DNA of 64,000 nt from Bradyrhizobium erythrophlei (GCF_900129425.1 NZ_LT670817.1:6882001-6946000); one strand, 5' to 3'; counted from the first letter of the stretch, positions 54,991 through 64,000 are shown. Notes: generated by a model from the letters alone, not told the origin. Program-made: numbers and translations.

Positions 54991-55230
54991 ATGGCCGATA
55001 CCTCGCTGATTAGGGAGCATATGGACGTCATTTCCTCGGATCGAAAAACGGTCGGAAAGGTCGACCACCTGCAGGGTCCCGACAAGATCAAGCTGACCAA
55101 ACAGAGTTCGCCCGACGGCCAGCAACACCACTTCATTCCGGTGTCGTGGATTGATCATATCGATCAGCACGTGCACCTGAACAGATCGGGCGCGGACGTG
55201 ACAACACACTGGGAGCACTGCCGACAGTAG
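54991..55230 (+). CDS. DUF2171 family protein (PRC-barrel-like)
   Basis: 79 residues from ATG 54991 (GGGAG upstream). MDVISSDRKTVGKVDHLQGP and HHFIPVSWIDHIDQHVHLNRS are typical of DUF2171, a small beta-barrel related to PRC domains. Function not established; it is abundant in soil proteobacteria and sometimes stress-induced. Confidence 0.8.
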   Translation: MADTSLIREHMDVISSDRKTVGKVDHLQGPDKIKLTKQSSPDGQQHHFIPVSWIDHIDQHVHLNRSGADVTTHWEHCRQ

Positions 55231-55292
55231 GTGGCCGGCACGCATTGCTCGCGCTGCGAATACGCGTATCACCGGAGATCACGGGGAATTCG

Positions 55293-55586
55293 ATGCCTCA
55301 GGCTGCAAACGTGCAATTCGAACGCACCGTGCGCGAATTCGCGCGATGGCGCGCAGTCCCAGAGCACGAGAGATCGTCCGCCCCGGGCTGGTGGTGGGGA
55401 CCGGCGTTCGAGGCGCGGCACGTGATGCAACCGATGCCGGCCGACTGGTGCGTCCGCCTGGAATTGCCTTATGGCGCGAGTTACGCCGATGGCGCCAATG
55501 TGTTCCTCAAATCGCTCGCCGACCAGACGTCGCTGCCGTGGCCCGACGATTTTCCGCGCCGGACGTGGCAGCCGGATCCGGCTTAG
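55293..55586 (+). CDS. Hypothetical protein
   Basis: 97 residues from ATG 55293 (GGGGAA upstream). Aromatic- and Pro-rich, with ERTVREFARWRAVPEHERSSA and PADWCVRLELPYGASYADGAN. No membrane segment or signal. The family is not recognised. It follows the DUF2171 gene by about 60 bp on the same strand. Confidence 0.55.
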   Translation: MPQAANVQFERTVREFARWRAVPEHERSSAPGWWWGPAFEARHVMQPMPADWCVRLELPYGASYADGANVFLKSLADQTSLPWPDDFPRRTWQPDPA

Positions 55587-55822
55587 GCCCGCGTGGCTAT
55601 ACCGCGGCTTTCTTCCGTCTCGGACGCCGGCCCGGCTTGCTGAAAAGATAGCCCTGCATTTCGTTGCGTCCATCGGGCCGGAACGGGTTCGGACCAGGGC
55701 GAAATTTCCGGCGCCAAGTCATTGCCATCGGGCCATCGCTTTGAGACCATGAGCCCAGGAAGAGAAGCAAGCGACAACAAGCAAGACCCGCTGTTCGCGC
55801 GGGCTTTGAGCAAGGAAATCCC

Positions 55823-56875
55823 ATGCCGATGGTGCAGGCCGACCGTCTCACGCGCATTGGCGCGGCATTACTCAGGGCCGCCGGCGCGTCGGAAGAGGAA
55901 GCCAGGGCCGTTGCGGTCGGCTGCGTCAACGCCAATCTCGCCGGCCATGATTCGCACGGGATCATTGCGATCCCGACCTATATTGACCGTATCAAAGTGG
56001 GTCATATCGTTCCGGGTGCGCCGTGGACGATCGTGCAGGAATCGCCGACCACCACCGTGATCGACGGCCACTGGGGTTTTGGCTTTCATGTCAACGCCAA
56101 GGCGATGGCGCTGACAATCGAGAAGGCGAAGACCGCCAACCTCGCGGCCTGCACCGTGTTCCGGCAAAGCCACGTCGGACGGCTTGCCGCCTATCCCATG
56201 ATGGCGATGCGCGAAGGCATGATCGGGCTTGCCACCGCCGATTCCGGGCGCTCTCCCAAAGCGGTGGCGCCGTTCGGGGGCCGCGAGGCGCGGCTCGGCA
56301 CCAATCCAATTTCGATCGCGGTGCCGTCAGACCTCGAGGCGCCGTTCTATCTGGACATGGCGACCTCGGCGGTCGCGGCCGGAAAGATCCAGCTCGCCGC
56401 CGCGCGAGGCGAGGAAATCCCGACCGGCTGGATCGTCGACAGCGACGGACGGCAAACCACCGATCCCAAACAATTCCGCAAGGGTGGTGCGCTGCTGCCG
56501 CTCGGCGGCAGCGAAGGCTACAAGGGCTCAGGCCTGGCTGCGATGGTCGAGGTACTGTGCGGGCTGCTTACGGGCCTCGGCTTCGGGGTCGAGCCGACCG
56601 GCCGCCACAATGACGGATGCTTCATGGCGGTGTTCAACGTCGCCGCGTTCCGCCCCTTGAAGGACTTCAAGAAGGAGGTCGCCGAATTCGCGCGCTATCT
56701 CAAGGCCACGCCGCCGTCCGAAGGTTCACCCGGCGTGTTCTATCCCGGCGAGGTCGAATATATCCGGGAGCAGCAGCGCAGGGCCGCAGGCATCGAAATC
56801 GAGGACGCCACCTGGGACAAGTTGCGCGCGCTCGCCGGCGAATACAAATTGGCCGCTGAACTCGATCTCGCGTGA
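55823..56875 (+). CDS. Malate/L-lactate dehydrogenase (Ldh2) family oxidoreductase
   Basis: 350 residues. Ldh2/YlbC-like NAD(P)-dependent dehydrogenase with the family's GHDSHGI motif (residues ~41-47), the catalytic His in FRQSHVGRLAAYP, and GTNPISIAVP. Members reduce or oxidise 2-oxo/2-hydroxy acids and cyclic imino acids. First gene of the run 55823-61839, all on one strand with gaps of 31, 13, -4 and 31 bp, so probably an operon. Confidence 0.88.
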   Translation: MPMVQADRLTRIGAALLRAAGASEEEARAVAVGCVNANLAGHDSHGIIAIPTYIDRIKVGHIVPGAPWTIVQESPTTTVIDGHWGFGFHVNAKAMALTIEKAKTANLAACTVFRQSHVGRLAAYPMMAMREGMIGLATADSGRSPKAVAPFGGREARLGTNPISIAVPSDLEAPFYLDMATSAVAAGKIQLAAARGEEIPTGWIVDSDGRQTTDPKQFRKGGALLPLGGSEGYKGSGLAAMVEVLCGLLTGLGFGVEPTGRHNDGCFMAVFNVAAFRPLKDFKKEVAEFARYLKATPPSEGSPGVFYPGEVEYIREQQRRAAGIEIEDATWDKLRALAGEYKLAAELDLA

Positions 56876-56906
56876 ACTCGCGTTCGGCCGCCACAGGGAG
56901 AGCAGC

Positions 56907-58274
56907 ATGACACGGCAGATGGTGATGGTGGGCTTCCTGCAGGCGCAGAACTGCACCAACCTGCCGAGCTCGTGGCGGCATCCGGAATCGCACGACGATT
57001 CGATGTCCGCCGATTATTACCAGGAGATCGGCCGGATTCTCGAATCCGGAAAATTCCACATGGCGTTTTTCGACGATCGCCTGGCGATGCCGGACCGCTA
57101 CGGCAACGATCACGCCCATACCGTCGAATACGGAATCCGCTGCGTCAAGATGGATCCCATCGTGGTGCTGACGGCAATGGGCATGGCGACGGAAAGGCTC
57201 GGCCTCGCCTCGACCGGCTCGACCACATATTTCGAACCGTTCGACATCGCCCGCCGCTTCGCCACCCTCGACCTCATGACCGGCGGCCGCGCCGCCTGGA
57301 ACGTGGTCACCTCGGTCAATGACGGCGAGGCCCACAATATGGGAAAGGACGCCCATCTCGATCACGATTTCCGTTACGACCGCGCCGACGAATTCATGGA
57401 AGTGGTGCTCGGCCACTGGGATTCCTGGGAAGACGGATCGCTGTTGATCGACAAGAAAAGCGGCCGCTTCGCCGACCCGGACAAGGTCAAACGGCTCGAC
57501 CACAACGGAAAATTCTTCAAGTCGCGCGGGCCGTTCACAGTGCCGCGTTCGAGCCAGGGTCATCCCGTCATCATCCAGGCCGGCGCCAGCGGCCGCGGCC
57601 AGCGTTTTGCCGGCCGATGGGGCGAAGTGATCTTCACGGCGGCGCGCAATCTGGCCGCTGCCAAACAGGGCTACGACGCGATCAGGACCGAGGCCGCGAA
57701 AGCGGGCCGCGATCCCGATCAGATGTTCCTCTGCAATCTCGTCACCCCGGTCGCCGGCGCGACAAAATCCGAGGCCGAAGACAAGATGGCGCTGATCGAG
57801 AAGCTGCCGCTGGAAATCGACGCCTTGTCGCTGTTGTCGGAAGGACTGAACTACGACTTTGCCTCCAAGGGCATCGACGAACCGCTGACCACGGCGGAGC
57901 TGCAGGGCATGCAGGGCATCCTCGGCATTCGCGACGGCGTGCTTAAGACCTCGGGCAAGACCAACCCGAGCGCGCGGGATTTTGTGACTTTCAGCGGACG
58001 CGGCCAGACCGCGGACGCGATCGTCGGCGGGCCGAAGGAGATCGCCGACCGGCTGGAGGAGATGTTCGCCGGCCGCGGCTGCGACGGTTTTGTTATTGCC
58101 GCGACCTATGTGCCCGGCTCCTACGCCGATTTCGTCCGCCATGTCGTGCCCGAGCTGCAGCGCCGCGGATTGTTTCACAGGGATTATGCCGGTAAGACCC
58201 TGCGCGAGAATCTCGGACTGCCGCGCCCAGCCGCCGGCGCATGGAAAACATCGCCGCGGGTTGCGGCGGAATAA
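56907..58274 (+). CDS. LLM-class flavin-dependent monooxygenase (NtaA/SnaA/DszA family)
   Basis: 455 residues, matching the FMNH2-dependent NtaA/SnaA/SoxA family that uses reduced flavin from a separate reductase. Family landmarks: SWRHPESHDD, MAFFDDRLAM, RFATLDLMTGGRAAWNVVTSVNDGEAHNMG, HLDHDFRYDRADEF and GHPVIIQAGASGRGQRFA. Substrates of relatives include nitrilotriacetate, dibenzothiophene sulfone and EDTA. No flavin reductase gene lies in the window. Confidence 0.9.
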   Translation: MTRQMVMVGFLQAQNCTNLPSSWRHPESHDDSMSADYYQEIGRILESGKFHMAFFDDRLAMPDRYGNDHAHTVEYGIRCVKMDPIVVLTAMGMATERLGLASTGSTTYFEPFDIARRFATLDLMTGGRAAWNVVTSVNDGEAHNMGKDAHLDHDFRYDRADEFMEVVLGHWDSWEDGSLLIDKKSGRFADPDKVKRLDHNGKFFKSRGPFTVPRSSQGHPVIIQAGASGRGQRFAGRWGEVIFTAARNLAAAKQGYDAIRTEAAKAGRDPDQMFLCNLVTPVAGATKSEAEDKMALIEKLPLEIDALSLLSEGLNYDFASKGIDEPLTTAELQGMQGILGIRDGVLKTSGKTNPSARDFVTFSGRGQTADAIVGGPKEIADRLEEMFAGRGCDGFVIAATYVPGSYADFVRHVVPELQRRGLFHRDYAGKTLRENLGLPRPAAGAWKTSPRVAAE

Positions 58275-58287
58275 AAAAGGAAAATGC

Positions 58288-59088
58288 ATGCGCTGGCTGA
58301 ACTTCACTGCGAACGGACAGACATCCTGGGGCGTCGTTGAAGGCGACCGCGTGATTGCGGTCAGCGGTGACCCCTTCGGCGAATGGCAGCGCACACCGCG
58401 TTCGCATGCGCTGGCAGAGGTGAAGATCGAGCTGCCGGTGATGCCCCGCACGTTCTATTGCGTCGGCCTGAATTATCTCAAGCATCTCAAGGAGGCCGCC
58501 GACAAGCGCGGCGAGGTGCCCAACGTTCCGGATCGCCCCGAGATCGGCTACCGCGCCCAGAACGCGCTGATCGCGCACGACGAAGATGTGGTGATCCCGG
58601 CAACCGCCACCGAGAAGATCCACTATGAGGGCGAGCTGGTCGTCGTGATCGGCAAAAAGGCAAAACACCTCAGCGAGACCGACGCGATGTCCTGTGTGTT
58701 CGGCTATACCATCGGCAACGATGTCAGCGAACGCAGCTGGCAGAAAGCCGATCGCGGGCTGTGGCGGGCCAAGAATGCCGACACCTTCAAGCCGATGGGG
58801 CCGTGGATCGAGACCGATGTCGACCTCGATGCCATGGAAACCGTCGTGAAACTGAATGGCAAGGAAAGCAATCGCTTCCGCACCAACGACATGATCTTCG
58901 GCATCAAGCCGTTCATCGCCGAACTGACCAAGTACTTCACCTTATGGCCCGGCGACGTGATCTGGATGGGCACCGACGGCGCTTCGCCCGATCTGAAAGC
59001 CGGCGACGTGGTCGAGATCGAAATCACGGGTATCGGCACGCTACGCAACAAATTCGTCGCGGAGAATGCGCCGGGAAGCAAGGCATGA
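58288..59088 (+). CDS. Fumarylacetoacetate hydrolase family protein
   Basis: 266 residues from ATG 58288. Metal-binding FAH core: KIHYEGELVVVIGK (Glu ligands), FGYTIGNDVSERSWQ (Asp), and WMGTDGAS. An N-terminal domain MRWLNFTANGQTSWGVVEGDR is the usual DUF2437-like cap. Family members hydrolyse C-C bonds of acylpyruvates or isomerise hydroxymuconate-type compounds. Ends inside the start codon of the next gene (ATGA). Confidence 0.9.
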   Translation: MRWLNFTANGQTSWGVVEGDRVIAVSGDPFGEWQRTPRSHALAEVKIELPVMPRTFYCVGLNYLKHLKEAADKRGEVPNVPDRPEIGYRAQNALIAHDEDVVIPATATEKIHYEGELVVVIGKKAKHLSETDAMSCVFGYTIGNDVSERSWQKADRGLWRAKNADTFKPMGPWIETDVDLDAMETVVKLNGKESNRFRTNDMIFGIKPFIAELTKYFTLWPGDVIWMGTDGASPDLKAGDVVEIEITGIGTLRNKFVAENAPGSKA

Positions 59089-60818
59089 GCCGCCACAGTA
59101 CAGCGCAGCATTTCCTCGAAGGCCTGGTCGATCTCGGGATCGATTACATCTTCGCCAATCTCGGCACCGATCACGTCTCCCTGATCGAGGAGATGGCGCG
59201 CTGGGACAAGGAGGGGCGAAAACACCCCGAAATGGTGCTGTGCCCGCACGAGGTCGTCGCCGTGCACATGGCCGGCGGCTATGCGCTCGCGACCGGACGG
59301 GCCCAGGCGGTGTTCGTGCATGTCGACGCCGGCACCGCCAACGCCTGCATGGCGATCCAGAACCTGTTTCGCTACCGCCTCCCGGTGATGCTGTTTGCTG
59401 GACGCGCGCCCTATACGCTGCACGGCGAGCTGACCGGCTCGCGCGACACCTATGTGCATTTCGTGCAGGATCCGTTCGACATCGCCAGCATCGTCCGGCC
59501 CTACGTCAAATGGGAATATTCGCTGCCTTCCGGCATCGTGGTGAAGGAGGCATTGGCGCGCGCCAGCGCATTCGCGCACAGCGATCCGCCGGGGCCGGTC
59601 TACATGATGCTGCCGCGCGAGACGCTGGCGGAGCAATGGGACGATGCGGCGATGCCGGCCTATCCGCCGGCGCGCTATGGCAGCGTGCACGCCGGCGGCA
59701 TCGAACCGGCGCGGGTCGAGGCGATCGCGCAAGCCTTGATGGCGGCGGAAAACCCGATCGCGCTGACGGCCTATCTCGGCCGCAAGCCGCAAGCGGTCGC
59801 CGCCCTCGACCGGCTGGCGCGGACCTGCGGCATCCGGGTCGCGGAATTCAATTCGATCGACCTCAATATACCGCAGGATTCGCCGTGCTTCGCCGGCTTC
59901 GATCCGCTGCCTCTGCTGGAGCAGGCCGACCTTGGCCTGCTGCTCGATTCCGACGTGCCCTTCGTGCCGCAATATGCCAAACGCGCCGGTGCGATCAAAT
60001 GGATCCAGGTCGACATCGATCCCTTGAAGTCGGATTTTCCGATGTGGGGATTTCCGACCGACATGCGCATCCAGGGCGACTGCGCCACCGTGCTGCAGCA
60101 GGTGCTCGATGTCGTGGAGGCGCGCGCCGACGAGGCCTATCGCCGCCGCGTGGCGGCCCGCATGGCCGGCTGGAGCGGCGCACGAGAGCAACTGGCAAGA
60201 CGCCGCGCCGATGCCAGCGCCAACAAGGGCGTTGCGGGCGCGCTTACCCCGGCCTTCGTGTTCGCGACGCTGAATGGAAAACTGTCGCAGGACGACATCG
60301 TCCTCAACGAGGCGATCCGCAACGCGCCGATCCTGCAGGAGCACATCACGCGCACCAAACCTCGGAGCTACGTCGGCCTCGCCGGCGGCGGGCTTGGATT
60401 CAGCGGCGGCATGGCGCTGGGACTAAAGCTGGCGCAGCCGGATCGCCGCATCGTGCAGGTCATCGGCGACGGCGGCTTTCATTTCTCCTCGCCCGACAGC
60501 GTCTATGCGGTCGCGCAGCAATACCAGATTCCCGTGCTGACGGTGGTGCTGGACAATGGCGGCTGGCAGGCGGTGAAATCGGCGGTGCAGCGGGTGTACC
60601 CGAAGGGCACCGCGGCCGAGACCGACCAGTTTCAGTCGCGGCTGAGGTCGGACCGTCAGGGTGAGGCGCGGGATTTCTCCGCCGTGGGCCGCGCATTCGG
60701 CGCGCATGGCGAATGCGTCACCGAGCCCGATGAACTCGCCGCAGCGATCGATCGCTGCCTCGCCGCAATCGATGACGGCAAGGCCGCGGTGCTGCACGTT
60801 CACGTCACGCGGCTTTGA
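59085..60818 (+). CDS. Thiamine diphosphate-dependent decarboxylase/lyase
   Basis: 577 residues from ATG 59085. Three-domain acetolactate-synthase-like enzyme: PYR-domain activating Glu in CPHEVVAVHMAGGYA, central domain, and the PP-domain metal motif IGDGGFHFSS with 26 residues to VLDNGG. Substrate-specificity residues cannot be assigned. It probably decarboxylates a 2-oxo acid formed by the preceding steps. Translationally coupled to the FAH gene. Confidence 0.9.
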   Translation: MSRHSTAQHFLEGLVDLGIDYIFANLGTDHVSLIEEMARWDKEGRKHPEMVLCPHEVVAVHMAGGYALATGRAQAVFVHVDAGTANACMAIQNLFRYRLPVMLFAGRAPYTLHGELTGSRDTYVHFVQDPFDIASIVRPYVKWEYSLPSGIVVKEALARASAFAHSDPPGPVYMMLPRETLAEQWDDAAMPAYPPARYGSVHAGGIEPARVEAIAQALMAAENPIALTAYLGRKPQAVAALDRLARTCGIRVAEFNSIDLNIPQDSPCFAGFDPLPLLEQADLGLLLDSDVPFVPQYAKRAGAIKWIQVDIDPLKSDFPMWGFPTDMRIQGDCATVLQQVLDVVEARADEAYRRRVAARMAGWSGAREQLARRRADASANKGVAGALTPAFVFATLNGKLSQDDIVLNEAIRNAPILQEHITRTKPRSYVGLAGGGLGFSGGMALGLKLAQPDRRIVQVIGDGGFHFSSPDSVYAVAQQYQIPVLTVVLDNGGWQAVKSAVQRVYPKGTAAETDQFQSRLRSDRQGEARDFSAVGRAFGAHGECVTEPDELAAAIDRCLAAIDDGKAAVLHVHVTRL

Positions 60819-60849
60819 AAGCCGGCAACAGCAAGGGAAGTCGAACGCC

Positions 60850-61839
60850 ATGAGAATCCCGGGTCGACATTTCCTGATGGGCACCTGTCTCGGATGGATC
60901 GCGCTTGCCGCGATCACGTCCGCGTCGGCCCAGGAAGATCCCTCGAAATACCCGACCCAGCCCATCCATATCATCGTCGGCTTCACGCCCGGCGGCGGCA
61001 ACGACATCATCGCGCGGATCGTCGGGCAGAAATTGTCGGAAAGCCTCGGACAGCCGGTCGTCATCGAAAACAAGCCCGGCGGCGGCGCCATCGTCGCGAC
61101 CGAATATGTCGCCAAATCGGCGCCGGACGGCTACACGCTCTTGGTCGGCGCCAGCGGCGCCATGGCGATCAATCCGGCCGTCTATGCCAAGCTGCCTTAC
61201 GATCCGGTCCGCGACTTCGCCGCGGTCTCCGAGCTCGGATCGTTTCCGCTGATCCTGATCGTCAATGCGTCATCGCCGATCAAGTCGGTGGCCGAGCTTG
61301 TCGCCTACGCCAAGGCCAATCCGGACAAGACCAATTATTCGAGTTCGTCGGCCGCGTTCCAGTTGGCCACCGAATTGTTCAAGCAGAAGACCGGCGCGCC
61401 GATGCAGGAGATTCCTTACAAAGGCGCCAACGATTCGGTGATGGCGGTGATCTCGAACCAGGTCACCGCGACCATCGCGGACGCCGGCCCGGTGTCGGGC
61501 CAGGTCAAGGGCGGTCAGGTCCGCGCGCTCGCGGTCGCCGCGCCGAAACGGATGGCGGATTTTCCGGACGTTCCGACCATGAAGGAGGCCGGCGCCGACG
61601 TCGACGCGGTATTGTGGAGCGGCATCTTCGTGCCGAAGGCGACGCCGCCGGCAATCGTCAGGAAGCTCGAGGGCGAATTGATGCGGATCGCCCGGTTGCC
61701 GGATGTGATCGCCCGCCTCAAGCCGCTCGGCATCGAATCGGTCGGCAACTCCTCGGACGAATTCGCCAAAATCCTGGCGTCCGACATCGCGCGGTGGACC
61801 GACGTCGCCAGGGCTGGCAATATCAAGATGGAGCAATGA
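60850..61839 (+). CDS. Bug/TctC-family substrate-binding protein
   Basis: 329 residues from ATG 60850 (AAGGGAA upstream). A signal peptide ends near SASAQ. Bug signatures IIVGFTPGGGNDIIARIVGQ, ENKPGGGAIVATEYVAKSAPDGYTLL and QEIPYKGANDSVMA are present. As the last gene of the catabolic operon it probably binds the operon's substrate in the periplasm. No TctA/TctB here. Its 3' end overlaps the convergent symporter gene by 17 bp. Confidence 0.92.
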   Translation: MRIPGRHFLMGTCLGWIALAAITSASAQEDPSKYPTQPIHIIVGFTPGGGNDIIARIVGQKLSESLGQPVVIENKPGGGAIVATEYVAKSAPDGYTLLVGASGAMAINPAVYAKLPYDPVRDFAAVSELGSFPLILIVNASSPIKSVAELVAYAKANPDKTNYSSSSAAFQLATELFKQKTGAPMQEIPYKGANDSVMAVISNQVTATIADAGPVSGQVKGGQVRALAVAAPKRMADFPDVPTMKEAGADVDAVLWSGIFVPKATPPAIVRKLEGELMRIARLPDVIARLKPLGIESVGNSSDEFAKILASDIARWTDVARAGNIKMEQ

Positions 61840-63322
61840 CGCCCGACCGCCGCTCCGGCGACAGCCAGGAGACGATGACGGTGGCGACGGCCGCGACGGC
61901 GATATTGAGGATCAGCGCGCCGAGCCCGACATAAAACACGTAACTGGCGCCGCCGAGATCGAGGGTCGCGAGCGGCTTCAGCCCGTTGCTCCACGCCGTC
62001 CACGATCCCCAGAGGATGCCCACGGCCCAGCCGAGCAGCAGGCCTTCCGACCGGAACCAGCGCGTGAACAGGCTGAACACCAGCGCCGGAAAGGTCTGCA
62101 GAATCCACAAGCCGCCGAGCAGTTGCAGGTCGAGGGCATATTGCGTCGGCAGGAAGATAATGAACGCCAGCGCGCCGACCTTGACGACCAGCGACGCGAT
62201 CTTGGCCACCGCCGCCTCGCCGGCGTGGCTGATGCCGGGATTAACGTAGGATTTCCAGATATTGCGGGTGAACAGATTAGCCGATCCGATGCTCATCACC
62301 GCCGCCGGCACCAGCGCGCCGATCGCGATCGCCGAAAACGTAAAACCCGCGAACCACGCCGGGAACAGCGCCTTGAACAGCATCGGCACCACGTCGTTGG
62401 GCGACGTCACCTTGATGTTGGCGGCCCAGGCCATGTAGCCGAGCAGCGCGATCAGGCCCAGCAACAACGTGTAGGCCGGCAGCAGGATCGCATTCTTGCG
62501 AATGGTATTGGCTGACTTCGACGCAAAAATCCCGGTCAGGGTGTGCGGATACATGAACGCGGCCAGCGCCGACCCGAGCGCGAGCGTCGCATAGGGCAGC
62601 ATCTGCGACGGCTTCAAGATCAGGCCGGTGGCGCCGCCCTTTGCCGTAAACGCATCGTTGGCCGCGGAGAACACCGCAGCGTACCCGCCGAGCTTGGCCG
62701 GCACCACCACCACCGCCACCAGCACCACGATATAGATCATGATGTCCTTGACGAAGGCGATCAGCGCCGGCGCCCGCAGGCCGGAGCTGTAGGTATACAA
62801 TGCCAGAATGATGAAGGCGGCGATGATCGGCAACTCGCCGGTCAGACCCATCGCCTTGATCACCACGCCCATCCCGATCAGTTGCAGCGCGATATAGGGC
62901 ATGGTCGCAACCATGCCGGTGATCGCGACCGCGAGTTCGAGGCCGCGCGACTTGTAGGTGCCAAGGACCACGTCGGCCGCGGTGACATAGCCGTTGGCAT
63001 GCGCCACCTTCCACAGCACCGGCATCACGGCGAACACGAAGGGATAGACGATGATGGTGTAGGGCAGCGCGAAGAAGCCGTAGGCGCCCACCGCGTAGAC
63101 CAGCGCCGGCACCGCGATCACGGTGTAGGCGGTGTAGAAATCGCCGCCGACAAGGAACCAGGTGATCCAGGTGCCGAATTGCCGGCCGCCCAGTCCCCAT
63201 TCGTCAAGATGCTCGTTGACAGGGCCGGCTTTCCAGCGCGCGGCGAAAAAACCCATCACGGTGACGAGCAGAAAGAAGAACACGAAAACCGCGAGAGCAA
63301 CCCAGTCGATTTGGTCGGCCAT
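61823..63322 (-). CDS. Sodium:solute symporter family protein
   Basis: 499 residues with about 13 membrane segments. SSS family features: GGRQFGTWITWFLVGGDFYTAYT near residues 45-70, LQLIGMGVVIKAMG, FTFSAIAIGALVPAAVMSIGSANLFTRNIWK. Relatives import carboxylates, sugars or urea with sodium. It is paired with a DUF3311 gene 12 bp upstream, a common pairing. It overlaps the catabolic operon's last gene at the 3' end, so import of the same compound is plausible. Confidence 0.9.
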   Translation of the reverse strand: MADQIDWVALAVFVFFFLLVTVMGFFAARWKAGPVNEHLDEWGLGGRQFGTWITWFLVGGDFYTAYTVIAVPALVYAVGAYGFFALPYTIIVYPFVFAVMPVLWKVAHANGYVTAADVVLGTYKSRGLELAVAITGMVATMPYIALQLIGMGVVIKAMGLTGELPIIAAFIILALYTYSSGLRAPALIAFVKDIMIYIVVLVAVVVVPAKLGGYAAVFSAANDAFTAKGGATGLILKPSQMLPYATLALGSALAAFMYPHTLTGIFASKSANTIRKNAILLPAYTLLLGLIALLGYMAWAANIKVTSPNDVVPMLFKALFPAWFAGFTFSAIAIGALVPAAVMSIGSANLFTRNIWKSYVNPGISHAGEAAVAKIASLVVKVGALAFIIFLPTQYALDLQLLGGLWILQTFPALVFSLFTRWFRSEGLLLGWAVGILWGSWTAWSNGLKPLATLDLGGASYVFYVGLGALILNIAVAAVATVIVSWLSPERRSGVIAPS

Positions 63323-63334
63323 GGCGATGCCTTG

Positions 63335-63535
63335 TCAGGAATTGCCTTGCGGTGTTTGCGGAGCTTCGTCGGGTGTCTGACTGCGATAGACCAGCCAGAT
63401 CAGCACGGAGCTGATCGGCACCCATGCTAGCTGGTACCAATAGAAGAACGGAAAACCGAACAGTGCCGGCTCCATGAAATTATAGAACGGCACCCACAAC
63501 AGGCCGACGAAAGGCAGCAGCAACAGGATCCACAT
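63335..63535 (-). CDS. DUF3311 family small membrane protein
   Basis: 66 residues from ATG 63535 (GGAG seven bases upstream). Two hydrophobic segments: MWILLLLPFVGLLWVPFYNF and WYQLAWVPISSVLIWLVY, with the FGFPFFYWYQLAWV signature of DUF3311. These proteins are nearly always next to an SSS transporter and probably help its assembly or activity. It is the first gene of the symporter pair. Confidence 0.9.
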   Translation of the reverse strand: MWILLLLPFVGLLWVPFYNFMEPALFGFPFFYWYQLAWVPISSVLIWLVYRSQTPDEAPQTPQGNS

Positions 63536-63715
63536 GGGACGATCTCCAGGCCGACATCCTGAACCGGATTTTCGCTTGCCCGAAGTATTAGCAACCGAAT
63601 TGCTGCATCGCCAGCGGATTTGCCGTTGCTGCAACGCGGTGATCGACACGCGCTCATGGGATCGCGCCGACGCCGCGGGCGGTCGCCCGCCGCGGCGCCG
63701 GGCAGAAAGCGTGCG

Positions 63716-64000
63716 CTATTTCATGACCTCGGCGCCGACCTTGCAAATGGCGGCGTCCTGATCGCCGGTGCCGCCGCTGCATCCCACCGCGCCGATCAGC
63801 TTGCCGCCCTCGACCAGGGGAAATCCGCCGGGGCTCGCGACCAGGCCGGGGTCGAGCGTCCCGGTATAGGCGTGACCGGTTTCATAGGCATTGTAGAACA
63901 CGCGGGACTCGCGGCGAAAACGCGCCGCGGTGCGGGCCTTGCCGACCGAGATCGGGCCGGATGCGATCTGGGCGCCTTCCATCCGCTCGAACTGGACGAG
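63716..64000 (-). CDS. GlcG/HbpS-like heme-binding domain protein, 5' end outside window
   Basis: The 94 visible C-terminal residues fit the GlcG/HbpS (DUF336) family: SVGKARTAARFRRESRVFYNA, then GLVASPGGFPLVEGGKLIGA and GCSGGTGDQDAAIC. The N-terminus lies beyond position 64000. The family includes HbpS, a heme/redox-responsive protein, and GlcG of glycolate loci. It is on the same strand as, and about 180 bp upstream of, the DUF3311-symporter pair. Confidence 0.85.
   Translation of the reverse strand, partial: LVQFERMEGAQIASGPISVGKARTAARFRRESRVFYNAYETGHAYTGTLDPGLVASPGGFPLVEGGKLIGAVGCSGGTGDQDAAICKVGAEVMK

Noticed and set aside
55597..55722. A short minus-strand peptide containing EMQGYLFSKP, resembling the end of EAL domains
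   Set aside because: Only about ten residues resemble the EAL C-terminus, the rest does not align, and no further EAL sequence lies upstream; too little to call a remnant.

Overview
The window looks like chromosomal DNA of a Bradyrhizobium-type alphaproteobacterium (Bradyrhizobiaceae). This rests on high GC with strong GC3 bias, a cysteine-free bL36 of the alphaproteobacterial type, a TorF-like porin, many Bug/TctC-type binding proteins, and intergenic palindromic repeats of a kind I recall from Bradyrhizobium and Rhodopseudomonas. No rRNA, tRNA or CRISPR array was seen.

Layout. 0-8 kb: porin, a lysine/alanine-rich histone-like protein, and the glycolate oxidase genes glcF-glcE and glcD, with glcD cut off from glcEF by a small monooxygenase gene and a dispersed repeat; then a cytochrome c. 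8-15 kb: a 1065-residue SAM-cyclase-ATPase-TPR protein, a membrane spermidine-synthase-like protein and an alpha/beta hydrolase. 15-16.7 kb: an intact IS4-family insertion sequence (16-bp inverted repeats, 9-bp target duplication) inserted inside a copy of the dispersed repeat. 16.7-19.2 kb: small housekeeping and unknown genes including rpmJ. 19.3-24.2 kb: a gene-poor, decayed accessory stretch holding an unknown lower-GC gene, a frameshifted small gene, IS1595-like transposase remnants, an atypical second-type tryptophanyl-tRNA synthetase, a ~550-bp structured dispersed repeat, a remnant of a trpB-trpA junction broken at that repeat, and a MaoC gene with a one-base frameshift. 24.2-33.3 kb: metabolic genes (MaoC-like, amidohydrolase, dienelactone hydrolase, HAD, YbaK, Bug protein, LysR/pirin, WrbA) and small unknowns.

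33.4-52.5 kb is an exopolysaccharide locus: FemAB/CelD-like acyltransferase, cupin/JmjC-like protein, GT4-like and GT2 glycosyltransferases, O-antigen ligase/polymerase, a radical SAM-SPASM protein, a GH26-like hydrolase, an OafA/SGNH acyltransferase, a DUF6492 protein, a Wzx-like flippase, a methyltransferase, a polysaccharide deacetylase, an ExoP/Wzc-like co-polymerase with a degenerate P-loop, a WecG/TagA glycosyltransferase and a GalE epimerase. Together they can supply the sugar nucleotide, build and decorate the repeat unit, flip it, polymerise it and export it. The decorating enzymes are the least conventional part.

52.7-64 kb: cupin, MFS exporter and small proteins; then an apparent catabolic operon (Ldh-family dehydrogenase, flavin-dependent monooxygenase, FAH-family hydrolase, ThDP enzyme, Bug/TctC binding protein) facing a convergent DUF3311 plus sodium:solute symporter pair and a GlcG/HbpS-like gene cut by the window end. 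The substrate cannot be read from sequence.
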